A program made the translations under genes and the position numbers. From Telmatobacter sp. DSM 110680 (lineage in GTDB: Bacteria; Acidobacteriota; Terriglobia; Terriglobales; Acidobacteriaceae), in NCBI RefSeq assembly GCF_039994875.1, contig NZ_CP121196.1, positions 5,270,001 to 5,334,000 on the forward strand: a DNA stretch of 64,000 bases, given 5' to 3'. This document shows, piece after piece, positions 17,486-25,489 of this stretch; positions within the stretch are counted from its first letter, which is position 1, and every line of letters starts with the position of its first letter. The notes beneath the pieces were generated by a model. It was given only the letters and a program-made list of their open reading frames with translations, did not search any database and was not told the DNA's origin.

Positions 17486-19423
17486 CTAAAGATGGATTCT
17501 GGGCAGATTGGACGTCTCTCTGACTTCAAGCGGGATGACGATTCCATGTTCAAGGATGCGTCGAAGCAGGTGGGTGCTTGGGTTGTAATCGAGAACCAGT
17601 TCTTTGAGTGCGACCACGAGGCGGCCGGTATCCCGCGTTTCGCAAATATGGCGCAAAGAGCTCAGCCACGTTTGCACATCTTCTTCAGGCACGCCGTTCC
17701 CAACAAAGATCCTGATCTTTTCATGATCTGTGGGAACCGTGTCCTCGAGTAGAGAGCTCAATTCCTCGTAGAGCTTCTCTCCGGGCCTCATTCCAGTGAA
17801 TTCAATCGCAATGTCATGATCTGGCTTAAGTCCGGAAAGCAGTATGAGGTTTCTGGCTAGATCAACAATCTTTACCGGTTTCCCCATATCGAGAACGCAA
17901 ATCTGGCCACCTCTGCCGATGGCTGAGGCTTGCAAGACAAGTTGACATGCTTCTGGAATTGTCATGAAGAATCGCCGCATTTCCGGATGCGTAACCGTGA
18001 TGGGTCCACCAGCAGCGATCTGCTTTTTAAAGATCGGAATGACGCTGCCGTTCGAGCCCAGAACATTTCCGAAGCGGACGGCTACAAATTGTGTCCCGCC
18101 GTTTTGGAGCCCGAGAAGGATGAGTTCGGCGATACGCTTGGTAGCGCCCATTACATTTGTGGGACGCACAGCCTTATCGGAGGAGATCATGACAAAGTTG
18201 TCGACGCCGTGATCCATTGCGGCTGCGGCGACGTTGAACGTGCCGAATACATTATTCTCGATGGCTTCAAATACGTGAGTTTCCATCAAGGGAACGTGCT
18301 TGTAAGCGGCCGCGTGATAGACCACTTGCGGCCTGTACTGGCTGAGAACTTCATCGAGGCGAACGCGGTTCTGGACGCTTCCGATTTCCGGATAGAAGGG
18401 GATAGCCGGAAATTCTCTACGCATTTCGCGATCAATCTCGAACAGAGGAGACTCAGCAATTTCGAATCCGACGATTGCGGCTGGACGAAAGCGGGCGATC
18501 TGCTTGCACAATTCGGATCCGATAGACCCAGCCGCACCAGTGACCAGGACAACCTTCCCTTCGATGGTTGGGCTGATTTGTCTTTCTTCAAGGCGCACGG
18601 GCGTGCGACCAAGCAAATCCTCAACGGCGACCTCACGGATTTGACCTGCTAACCCGTGGCCTTCGATGATCTCTCCCAGCCCGGGGACCGTTTTACACTC
18701 TGCACCCGCCTCATGGCACAATTCAAGAATTCGAGTCATCTCTAATCCGGAAGCCGATGGAATGGCGATGAGTATGACTTCAATGTCGTTATTTGCTACC
18801 AGTTCTTTCGCTTGTTCCCCGCCGCCCAATACTGGCACATCATTGATAAGAACACCTCGCTTATCAGCGCGGTCGTCGAGGAATCCGCAAATGCGGTATG
18901 CCAATCTCGGGTTGTTGCGTATTTCTCTTAATAGAGTTACACCCGCGTCACCCGCACCGTAGATGAAGGTCCTCTTCTCCAGTTCGCCTCCCTGTCCGCC
19001 TTGTATCGTCTCCCTGATTAAGCGGACTGTAACTCGCAGGCCGGTTGTACCCAGTGTGCAGAAAACAAAATCAATCAGGTAAATCGATCGCGGAATTCTT
19101 CCCGGCACAACAAGGAGAAGAACAACATAACTGGCCGCAGATCCGGCTAAATTTGCACACAATATCCGGAATGCGTCAGAGATCGACACATAGCGGAAGC
19201 CCCGCTTGTCAAGATTTGCAAAATGGAATGCAAGACTCTTGACTACAACCCATATTGGCAACGCATAAGCAAGGTCGCGAAAGTAGATCGATGGCAAGCT
19301 GAAGTCAAATCGCAACAGATATGCAGCTGTTCCCGAAAATGCGAATAACAGCATCTGTGCTGCCCAAACAGCAACCAGCCGCATTGCATTCGATCTGAGC
19401 ACGTTCGTCAGTCCTTTTCTCAT
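17486..19423 (-). CDS. Membrane nucleotide-sugar 4,6-dehydratase (CapD/WbpM/PglF family)
   Basis: 645 residues, full length. Four N-terminal membrane helices (about 15-125) are followed by a CoA-binding-like Rossmann domain with GAGDAG (156-161) and a catalytic SDR domain with VTGAAGSIGSEL (293-304). The active site region is SSDKAVRPTNVMGATKR (414-430), where Met and Lys take the place of the usual Tyr-x-x-x-Lys, as in WbpM/FlaA1 enzymes. Such enzymes convert UDP-GlcNAc to UDP-4-keto-6-deoxy-GlcNAc (or its C5 epimer) at the membrane. It supplies the substrate for the PglE-like aminotransferase at 1356-2525. A GAGGTAGACA ribosome site precedes the ATG. About 240 bases separate it from the Wzz-like gene downstream. 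Confidence 0.92.
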   Translation of the reverse strand: MRKGLTNVLRSNAMRLVAVWAAQMLLFAFSGTAAYLLRFDFSLPSIYFRDLAYALPIWVVVKSLAFHFANLDKRGFRYVSISDAFRILCANLAGSAASYVVLLLVVPGRIPRSIYLIDFVFCTLGTTGLRVTVRLIRETIQGGQGGELEKRTFIYGAGDAGVTLLREIRNNPRLAYRICGFLDDRADKRGVLINDVPVLGGGEQAKELVANNDIEVILIAIPSASGLEMTRILELCHEAGAECKTVPGLGEIIEGHGLAGQIREVAVEDLLGRTPVRLEERQISPTIEGKVVLVTGAAGSIGSELCKQIARFRPAAIVGFEIAESPLFEIDREMRREFPAIPFYPEIGSVQNRVRLDEVLSQYRPQVVYHAAAYKHVPLMETHVFEAIENNVFGTFNVAAAAMDHGVDNFVMISSDKAVRPTNVMGATKRIAELILLGLQNGGTQFVAVRFGNVLGSNGSVIPIFKKQIAAGGPITVTHPEMRRFFMTIPEACQLVLQASAIGRGGQICVLDMGKPVKIVDLARNLILLSGLKPDHDIAIEFTGMRPGEKLYEELSSLLEDTVPTDHEKIRIFVGNGVPEEDVQTWLSSLRHICETRDTGRLVVALKELVLDYNPSTHLLRRILEHGIVIPLEVRETSNLPRIHL

Positions 19424-19648
19424 TGTCTACCTCTCCCCTTTGTAGGGAGAACATCGGTTCTTATGGATAATCCAGTTGAATTGTCACTGCTTTAGAGTCC
19501 TATTCACTACGTTGCTGTCAAATACATCTTCGCCGAGATGTGTTGATCAACTCTGTGAGATAGGATGGCGTAACCGTGATAGTGGAGCTTTCGGGCGCGA
19601 CATTTATTCAACCTGCACTGGCAGTTCATAATGGCGTCTAACTAACCT

Positions 19649-22111
19649 TTAGTGGACTACACTCAGTGCGGCGGCTGATAGTGCGAGTTGAGAGAAGAGT
19701 TGTGTGTACTGCAGAACGTTGGTCATCTTGGATGAGACTCGTAGTTTCTCAGGGACTACGATGGCGTCTCCGGGAAGCAATTTCAAGTTTTCATAACTTC
19801 CGTGTGAGTGGCTTCCATGAGATTGGCGGCTGACCACCGACCCGTCAGCGCGGATCACGAAAATGCGCTTTTGATCTGCATCTCGCGTAGCACCGCCAGA
19901 ATCATTGAGGTACCCGATCAGCCGCTTTCCGGTCTCATAGCGAAATGCATTCGCGTTGTACACCGCACCAGCTACCTGAACGGTGCTGAGCCGAGGTGGA
20001 ATGTAGAAAGTATCGCCGTCTTCAAGAGCGAAATCCGGAATGTCCGTCAAGCCCGAAGCGTCTGGTTTCATCTTGAGAACTACGCGGCCGGTCGGCTTGA
20101 TTGAAGTGAGCTTCGTCAACGCCGCTTGCTGCATGGCCATCTGCGCCTGCTGATCGGCGCCGGTCTGACCTGGCTGGGGGGTCGCATTGGCAAATTTTGA
20201 CATCAGATCTCTCTGCAACTCTTCAGAGGATTGTTTGAGTTGCTCTTCCTGCGCCTTGCGAGTAGATACCCTGGTAAACAAAGATGCGTAAAGGTAAGAA
20301 TGCGAAGTAAGGCCTCCGGCCTGTTCAACGACCTCTCTCAAAGTCTGACCGGGATTGACGCGATATACGCCCGGTGCATTCACTTCGCCGCCGACGCGCA
20401 CAAATGCGGCGTGCTTTTCCATAGGAAGCTCAAGATCTACGCGCGAGAAAATCGTTACGATGTCCCCCGGCTTGAGCGGCTGATTTTCTTTCGATGCATG
20501 CACATCAATCGCAGAGGCGAGACGAAATGGAATCAAGTGGGAACTTAGATCCTGATCATCAAGGCGTTCGATGACGGCGTATTCCCAGTTGATTTCCGCG
20601 CTGTTTTTTCCGACAGCTTCAATTGCCGCTTTGGTATCCTCGCCTACGCCAAATTGCCGTTCGTCGCTGAACTGGTCGGTACGGGGACGGCCAGCCTGAT
20701 CGGCGCGTTCAATATCATCAGAATTGCCAGACTGATCGCCAGATTGCACTCCGCGGAGAATATCTGACGGGTCTTTCCGCGAGCCATTGGTTTTAGTCGA
20801 CGGCTTACCAAATTGATCGTTCGGCTGATTTTCAACCTGGTTCAATCTCGACGATCCAAACTCTTCGACGGGCTCCGGCTGCGGAAGATGGTTTTGCTGA
20901 TTCCAGTGTTTTCGCGTGATCAGTGCGTCACGGCTCGGAATCAGATCGGAAACGCGCATGCCTTCGTGCCATGCATAGCGACCCGGCTGGGCAACGCTGC
21001 CTCGCAGGGTGACTGCATTTTCAAACCGCGGTGAGAGAGCGAAGACTCTGAGCACGTCGCCATCTTTTACCAGCTGACGTAAACCCGATGCGTCGAGTCC
21101 AAACTCGTCAACGCGGCGACTTCGATGATCTTCGATGCGTTCAAGAAGAACGCGATCGGTGCCGGCAAGGTTGGTAAGTCCACCTGCATCTTCGAGAGCA
21201 GCGGCTACAGTTGTATCTCCGCGGGTTTCGTAGATACCGGGCTCGTTTACGCTTCCCAGCAACGCTAACTGTGGGCCCACCGGCGGAATATAGATCACAT
21301 CTCCTGGAAGCAAGTGGACATCGTGTGATTTATCCCCATGGCGGAGAAGATTGTAGACGTCGAAGTCGCTGATCAACTGATCGTTACGGCGCAGTTGAAT
21401 GTGTCGCATCGAACCGGTGGCAGACGGTCCGCCTGAAGCAAAAAGTGCGTTCACCAGCGTGCTCATTGAAGAAACGGTGTAGGCACCGGGTTGGCGCGCG
21501 CTTCCCAGAACATAAATCTGAATCGAATGCAGGCGGCCGAGGGTTACGTTCAGCTCAAAGTCTTTGTAGAGATTGCCGATGGAGGAGCGAAGGCGATTTT
21601 CCAACTGGTCGTAACGGAGGCCGGCAACGATCACAGTTCCGACCTTAGGCAGAGATATCTGTCCATTTCGGTCGACAATCAGGCGGGAGTCGAGATCGAT
21701 TTTTCCCCAGGCACGAATAAGCAACTCATCGCCCGGTCCGATTACGTAGTCGGAAGGCAACGCGATGTGATCGATAGGTGCAAAGGTTGTGGGAACCTCG
21801 TCGAAGAGCCGGCGGCCATAGACTTGTAAAGGATGTCCCGCGGCCTCTTCTGCAAGGAGTTGGAAATCGGACTTTGTAGTTAGCGGTCCCACAAACTTGG
21901 AGGAGACCGGAGGCATTGTAAAGTTTGGAGCGTCCGTGGGGGGGCCGGTCAGTACAGAGTCTCGGCCGGTCGCTGTGGGGTTTCGGATCGCACCAGTATT
22001 CTGGCCAGCCGTCGCAGGAATCGCGGCATCAGGCTCCGGTGTCGTGAGGGTGCTCTGTCCAGCGCAAACCGCGCTGCAAACCAGGAAAAGAATCAAAAAC
22101 TTTTTACTCAT
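19649..22111 (-). CDS. SLBB-domain polysaccharide export protein (Wza-like), with a charged linker
   Basis: 820 residues from ATG 22111, chosen because MSKKFLILFLVCSAVCAGQS is a signal peptide; the frame extends 63 residues upstream and would overlap the TetR gene. A poly-export domain (about 118-195, DYVIGPGDELLIRAWG) is followed by about five SLBB units starting near 197, 283, 366, 570 and 711, each with the pattern G.V..PG.Y/F. Residues about 411-500 are a hydrophilic Asn/Gln/Asp/Arg-rich stretch separating SLBB 3 from SLBB 4, and 616-670 is a Gln/Ala-rich helix-forming insert. It should form the periplasmic/outer-membrane export channel. The C-terminal hydrophobic segment (about 797-820) could be the membrane-spanning helix of a Wza-like octamer. 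Confidence 0.88.
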   Translation of the reverse strand: MSKKFLILFLVCSAVCAGQSTLTTPEPDAAIPATAGQNTGAIRNPTATGRDSVLTGPPTDAPNFTMPPVSSKFVGPLTTKSDFQLLAEEAAGHPLQVYGRRLFDEVPTTFAPIDHIALPSDYVIGPGDELLIRAWGKIDLDSRLIVDRNGQISLPKVGTVIVAGLRYDQLENRLRSSIGNLYKDFELNVTLGRLHSIQIYVLGSARQPGAYTVSSMSTLVNALFASGGPSATGSMRHIQLRRNDQLISDFDVYNLLRHGDKSHDVHLLPGDVIYIPPVGPQLALLGSVNEPGIYETRGDTTVAAALEDAGGLTNLAGTDRVLLERIEDHRSRRVDEFGLDASGLRQLVKDGDVLRVFALSPRFENAVTLRGSVAQPGRYAWHEGMRVSDLIPSRDALITRKHWNQQNHLPQPEPVEEFGSSRLNQVENQPNDQFGKPSTKTNGSRKDPSDILRGVQSGDQSGNSDDIERADQAGRPRTDQFSDERQFGVGEDTKAAIEAVGKNSAEINWEYAVIERLDDQDLSSHLIPFRLASAIDVHASKENQPLKPGDIVTIFSRVDLELPMEKHAAFVRVGGEVNAPGVYRVNPGQTLREVVEQAGGLTSHSYLYASLFTRVSTRKAQEEQLKQSSEELQRDLMSKFANATPQPGQTGADQQAQMAMQQAALTKLTSIKPTGRVVLKMKPDASGLTDIPDFALEDGDTFYIPPRLSTVQVAGAVYNANAFRYETGKRLIGYLNDSGGATRDADQKRIFVIRADGSVVSRQSHGSHSHGSYENLKLLPGDAIVVPEKLRVSSKMTNVLQYTQLFSQLALSAAALSVVH

Positions 22112-22170
22112 AATTTTGGATATGCAGGAATTGAAATGAGCCGTTAGATCCATGTTGGTAAATGGGGATG

Positions 22171-22818
22171 CTAAGCAGATAAAGCTTCTTCTGAAGTTGC
22201 CGAAGAGGAGCGCTCCTGCGCTACAGGGACGAGCGCTCCCAGCCAGAAGGCCGTGTAGGCCTCGACCGCCTGGCGGCTGTCGAGTTTTGAGAGACGACAC
22301 CCTTCGATAAAGGTGGAGAGCTCTGGCTGGGCGAACACGGTGAGGGCTATTCCCGCAGTCATAATAGCTGGATTCAGATTGCGAATCTTGCCCCGTTCAA
22401 TGTTGGTTTCGAGATAGCGGGTAATAGCGGTGAAGAGCGGGCCCAGATGTTCGCGGCATGCTTCCTCTGCTCTTCCGCGGACCTCGACGAAGGCCACAGC
22501 AATCATTCGCACCATGTCGGGAGAGAAAGTCGCCGCATCGATCAACAGACTAAGTACACGAGGGAGAATAATCTCTGGAGAATCCAGTCCGGGACTTGGA
22601 TTGAGCAAGCTAAGTCGCGGCTTGATGGTAGTGAAACAGGATGCGAGCGCTGACCAGAAGATGTCTTCCTTGTGCTCAAAGTAGCGGTATACCGTTACTT
22701 CGCTTACATCGGCTAGCCGCGCAATGTCGCGAGTGCTTGTGCCGTGGTATCCCTGTCGTGAAAACAGGGCAACGGCAGCGCGAATAATACGTTCTGGGAC
22801 GTCTGATTTTTTAGGCAT
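22171..22818 (-). CDS. TetR/AcrR-family transcriptional regulator
   Basis: 215 residues. The N-terminal helix-turn-helix is clear: AAVALFSRQGYHGTSTRDIARLADVSEVTVYRYFEHKEDIFW (about 13-54). The C-terminal ligand-binding domain is divergent, as usual. It lies between the NusG-like gene and the SLBB export gene on the same strand, about 125 bases after the NusG-like stop and 60 bases before the export gene, so it may control its own operon in response to an unknown ligand. TetR-family members are usually repressors, but that is family knowledge and no operator is identified here. Confidence 0.9.
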   Translation of the reverse strand: MPKKSDVPERIIRAAVALFSRQGYHGTSTRDIARLADVSEVTVYRYFEHKEDIFWSALASCFTTIKPRLSLLNPSPGLDSPEIILPRVLSLLIDAATFSPDMVRMIAVAFVEVRGRAEEACREHLGPLFTAITRYLETNIERGKIRNLNPAIMTAGIALTVFAQPELSTFIEGCRLSKLDSRQAVEAYTAFWLGALVPVAQERSSSATSEEALSA

Positions 22819-22944
22819 AGGTCCAACTTGCGGTTACAGGTGATAAATCTCAGTTGATCGACAAAGGGGAAGTCGTGAGGCTCACAAACGAGCAAGAGAT
22901 TTTAAGCTGCTGTAGGAAACATCAGAGATTTGGCCCGCGGAAAA

Positions 22945-23511
22945 CTAGTTTATGACCGGCTCGAGATCGTCGGCACGAACCTCGAGTGCAGCGTTCTGAT
23001 TAATGAGTGCAATCGTCAGGACAAAACGCAATCCACTTTTCTTTTGAATCAGCGTACCCTGCACGCCCTGCATTGGACCTGCTTTGATGCGAACCTTTTT
23101 GCCGATCACGAGATCGTAAAAAGGCTCGACATGCGAACGGCAGAAATCAGAGCGCAGAAACTCAATCTCTGTTTCCGGCACGGGCAGCGGCCCCTGACAA
23201 TTACCGACAATCCTGAGCGCACCGGGAGATCCAAGCACGGAGCCTCGATCTTGAGCGCAGATTCGCACAAATACATACGAAGGAAACAGCGGCCGAATGA
23301 TTTTGACGCGTTGACGGTTTTTCCAGAGACTCATGGTTTCGTAAGTAGGAAGGAACGACTCAATCTGCCGTGCATCCAGGTGGCGGATCACCGACCGCTC
23401 TGTTTGAGGCATGGTATAAACCGCGAACCATTTTGGATCTATCTCAGGATGAGCAAAGATGGGTAAGTTTGGCTGTAGATGGTGAGCATTCTTACACGGG
23501 AGGATATCCAT
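22945..23511 (-). CDS. NusG-family antiterminator-like protein (RfaH/UpxY type)
   Basis: 188 residues; AAAGG lies six bases before the ATG at 23511. The NGN domain is clear: KWFAVYTMPQTERSVIRHLDARQIESFLPTYE (about 27-58), then RPLFPSYVFVRI (70-84). A C-terminal KOW domain follows (about 135-188, GKKVRIKAGPMQGVQGTLIQ). It is a NusG paralogue, since the housekeeping nusG normally sits with secE and rplK, which are absent here. Paralogues at the head of long polysaccharide operons (RfaH, UpxY) reduce premature termination within them. As first gene of an operon of about 23 kb, that role is likely but inferred. Confidence 0.9.
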   Translation of the reverse strand: MDILPCKNAHHLQPNLPIFAHPEIDPKWFAVYTMPQTERSVIRHLDARQIESFLPTYETMSLWKNRQRVKIIRPLFPSYVFVRICAQDRGSVLGSPGALRIVGNCQGPLPVPETEIEFLRSDFCRSHVEPFYDLVIGKKVRIKAGPMQGVQGTLIQKKSGLRFVLTIALINQNAALEVRADDLEPVIN

Positions 23512-24113
23512 CTCTACCTTTCGTCAAATCCGAGAACTCATAGCTCTTAACAACGAAGATTCAAGTGGTTATGAAATGTTCAAGTTCCGTTGCTCGACGA
23601 CCATCGGTTGAACATGGCTTCGCCAGGGTGACTTAGCAGTTCACATTGACGCTAAGCCGCACACTCCCACTGCATCGCCTAATCTCACTCCTGTAAGTGA
23701 GGTTAAAGACCGGCTGCGCTGAGTGATTAAGATTGAAACCATGTTAACTCTGAACTAAACCTAGATGTTTCGCCAATTCACGCCGATGCGCGTCAATTCG
23801 CGACAAACCTTGTCATTCTGGCCTGTATGGGTCCAGAAATGGGGTACGAATTAGGTATTTTTGAGCCCGCAAGAGTAACCACTCGTCCCAATGATGTGTG
23901 TTGTTGCTCACTTAACACATTCCCAATCCGAGGCAAAATAGGCTTTATGTTCCCACTGTGGGAAACGTTTGTTATTTCCAAGTTAGACTTGTCCTGCCGA
24001 TCCAATCGCACTCATGGGATGCCAGGGCTTAACTGATCGCTTTTAGGTCTTTCCCGGTGAGATGTGGAACTGAAGACTCAAGGTTCTCGCTTGTAAGAAA
24101 GGGCCCCGTCTTG
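23512..24113. other. Divergent intergenic region of about 600 bases, promoter-containing, no gene seen
   Basis: It separates the exopolysaccharide operon (minus) from the HTH/repeat regulator (plus). No convincing coding frame was found. It must hold both promoters. On the minus strand TTGAAT, a 16-base spacer and TATGAG just upstream of the NusG-like gene are a weak candidate. Two inverted repeats are visible: 23685-23702 (six-base arms, CTCACT/AGTGAG) and the stronger one at 23950-23964. No riboswitch was recognised. Confidence 0.6.
23950..23964. promoter_or_regulatory. Palindromic candidate operator TTCCCACTGTGGGAA
   Basis: A perfect inverted repeat with seven-base arms around one central base. 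It lies about 150 bases before the regulator's ATG at 24114 and about 440 bases upstream of the NusG-like gene. Its symmetry fits a dimeric regulator. Candidates are the divergent HTH protein and the TetR protein of the operon. No footprint can be inferred from sequence alone. Confidence 0.4.
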
Positions 24114-25418
24114 ATGCCGAAAGTGAATGCTCAAGGCTTTGCTGAAGCTCGTCTCGACACATGGAAGTCCATTGCCCAGTATCTCGGACGCAGTACTCGC
24201 ACAGTCCAACGTTGGCACTCGGAATACCGGCTACCTATTCGACATCTGGGCGGCGATGCAACCTCGGTTTTTGCATATACCGATGAATTGGACGAATGGC
24301 TGCGAAAGCGCAACCCGGCTGAAAATCAGGAAGATACTAGCCGACAAGAACTGACCAACCTGTATGAGGATACTCGTACGGTGCCTTTGCAGCTGGCGGA
24401 CTCGCGACAGCCGACGATTTTCCATGGAAATTCAGGATCAAGCGAGCGCCGTGCTTCCGAACTGGTCGGATTGGCGCAAAGAATGTGGGAGAGCCTTTCT
24501 GATTTAAATCTCCCTTCAATCGTGCGGCTGTATCGCGAGGCCGCCGATCTAGACCCATTCAATGCCCAAGCCTTTGCGGGCTTGTCGCAGTCCTTAATCG
24601 CAGCAAGTGTGCTTGGCACGCTTCATAGCTCCGAAGCATATCGGTCTGCGGAAGTGGCGATGCATCGGGCATTGGAACTTGATCCGGAACTAATCGAGAC
24701 CGGATGCGCAACCGCGTGGCTCAAACTGCTAGTGGTCCGAGACTGGACGAGTGCGGGAATCACCTTCGATGAAGTCCTGTTGAAGAGGCCATGGTGCACA
24801 CAAGCTCTTGTCGGACGCGCGTTGCTCTGTATTGCGGAAGGTCGTCTTTCAAACGCTGCGGAGCTACTGCGAGAAGCTTCCACGCACCGTCCATTGAATT
24901 CTTCGGTCGCGGCACTTTTCTGCTGGCAGGAATATCTGGCGGGTGATTTTGACAATGCTCTCGCGTTTGTATCGCAGTCGCGGGCGACTGGTCACGCGGG
25001 AAGGATCCTTGACGCCGTGGAGGCTCTGGCAGGGGTGCTTATTGAAGGCCCGGTGGCGAACATCGATCGACTGGCGCAGCAGTTAGAGGACTCGCCTCGC
25101 CACTATGCGCAGCAGGGTGTGCTTGGTTACGTGTACGGTGTGACCGGACAATCCGAAAAAGCACTAGCGATCATCGACGCGATGACAGTCATCGGAATAA
25201 GCGGCAAATGCGACTACGCCTACTCCATGGCGCTAACATTTCTTGGTTTGAATGAGCACAAAGCAGCTATGGAATGGCTGCAGCGGTCCTATCTTCAGGG
25301 TTCGCTTTGGAGCCTTGGTTTCCAGTTGGATCCGATTCTGGCTCCACTTCGCTCTGATCCTCAAACCAGGAACTCATTCGAAAGCTTGGGATATGCACCT
25401 TCGCGGATCGAAGAGTGA
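24114..25418 (+). CDS. HTH DNA-binding protein with C-terminal helical repeats
   Basis: 434 residues from ATG 24114, with GAAAGGG ten bases upstream; the frame extends 19 residues earlier. Residues about 10-65 form a HTH_17/MerR-like motif: DTWKSIAQYLGRSTRTVQRWHSEYRLPIRHLGG...YTDELDEWLRKR. From about 125 onward there are TPR-like helical repeats (for example SIVRLYREAADLDPFNAQAFAGLSQSL, then AEVAMHRALELDPE), ending LDPILAPLRSDPQTRNSFE, a tail typical of acidobacterial winged-helix/TPR regulators. It is transcribed away from the exopolysaccharide operon and converges on the Wzi-like gene. Control of either is plausible but unproven. There is no membrane segment. Confidence 0.8.
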   Translation: MPKVNAQGFAEARLDTWKSIAQYLGRSTRTVQRWHSEYRLPIRHLGGDATSVFAYTDELDEWLRKRNPAENQEDTSRQELTNLYEDTRTVPLQLADSRQPTIFHGNSGSSERRASELVGLAQRMWESLSDLNLPSIVRLYREAADLDPFNAQAFAGLSQSLIAASVLGTLHSSEAYRSAEVAMHRALELDPELIETGCATAWLKLLVVRDWTSAGITFDEVLLKRPWCTQALVGRALLCIAEGRLSNAAELLREASTHRPLNSSVAALFCWQEYLAGDFDNALAFVSQSRATGHAGRILDAVEALAGVLIEGPVANIDRLAQQLEDSPRHYAQQGVLGYVYGVTGQSEKALAIIDAMTVIGISGKCDYAYSMALTFLGLNEHKAAMEWLQRSYLQGSLWSLGFQLDPILAPLRSDPQTRNSFESLGYAPSRIEE

Positions 25419-25489
25419 CTTCTGAATCAGCCCATTGCCTGGGTTCATGATTCGCTGACCTGGAATGTTGCCTCAGAGCATCTGGGGCT

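Noticed and set aside
679..23511. Horizontal transfer of the polysaccharide operon
   Set aside because: The glycosyltransferase part looks less GC-rich and more mixed in codon use than the rest, but I have not computed this and there are no flanking mobile elements, so it is not claimed.
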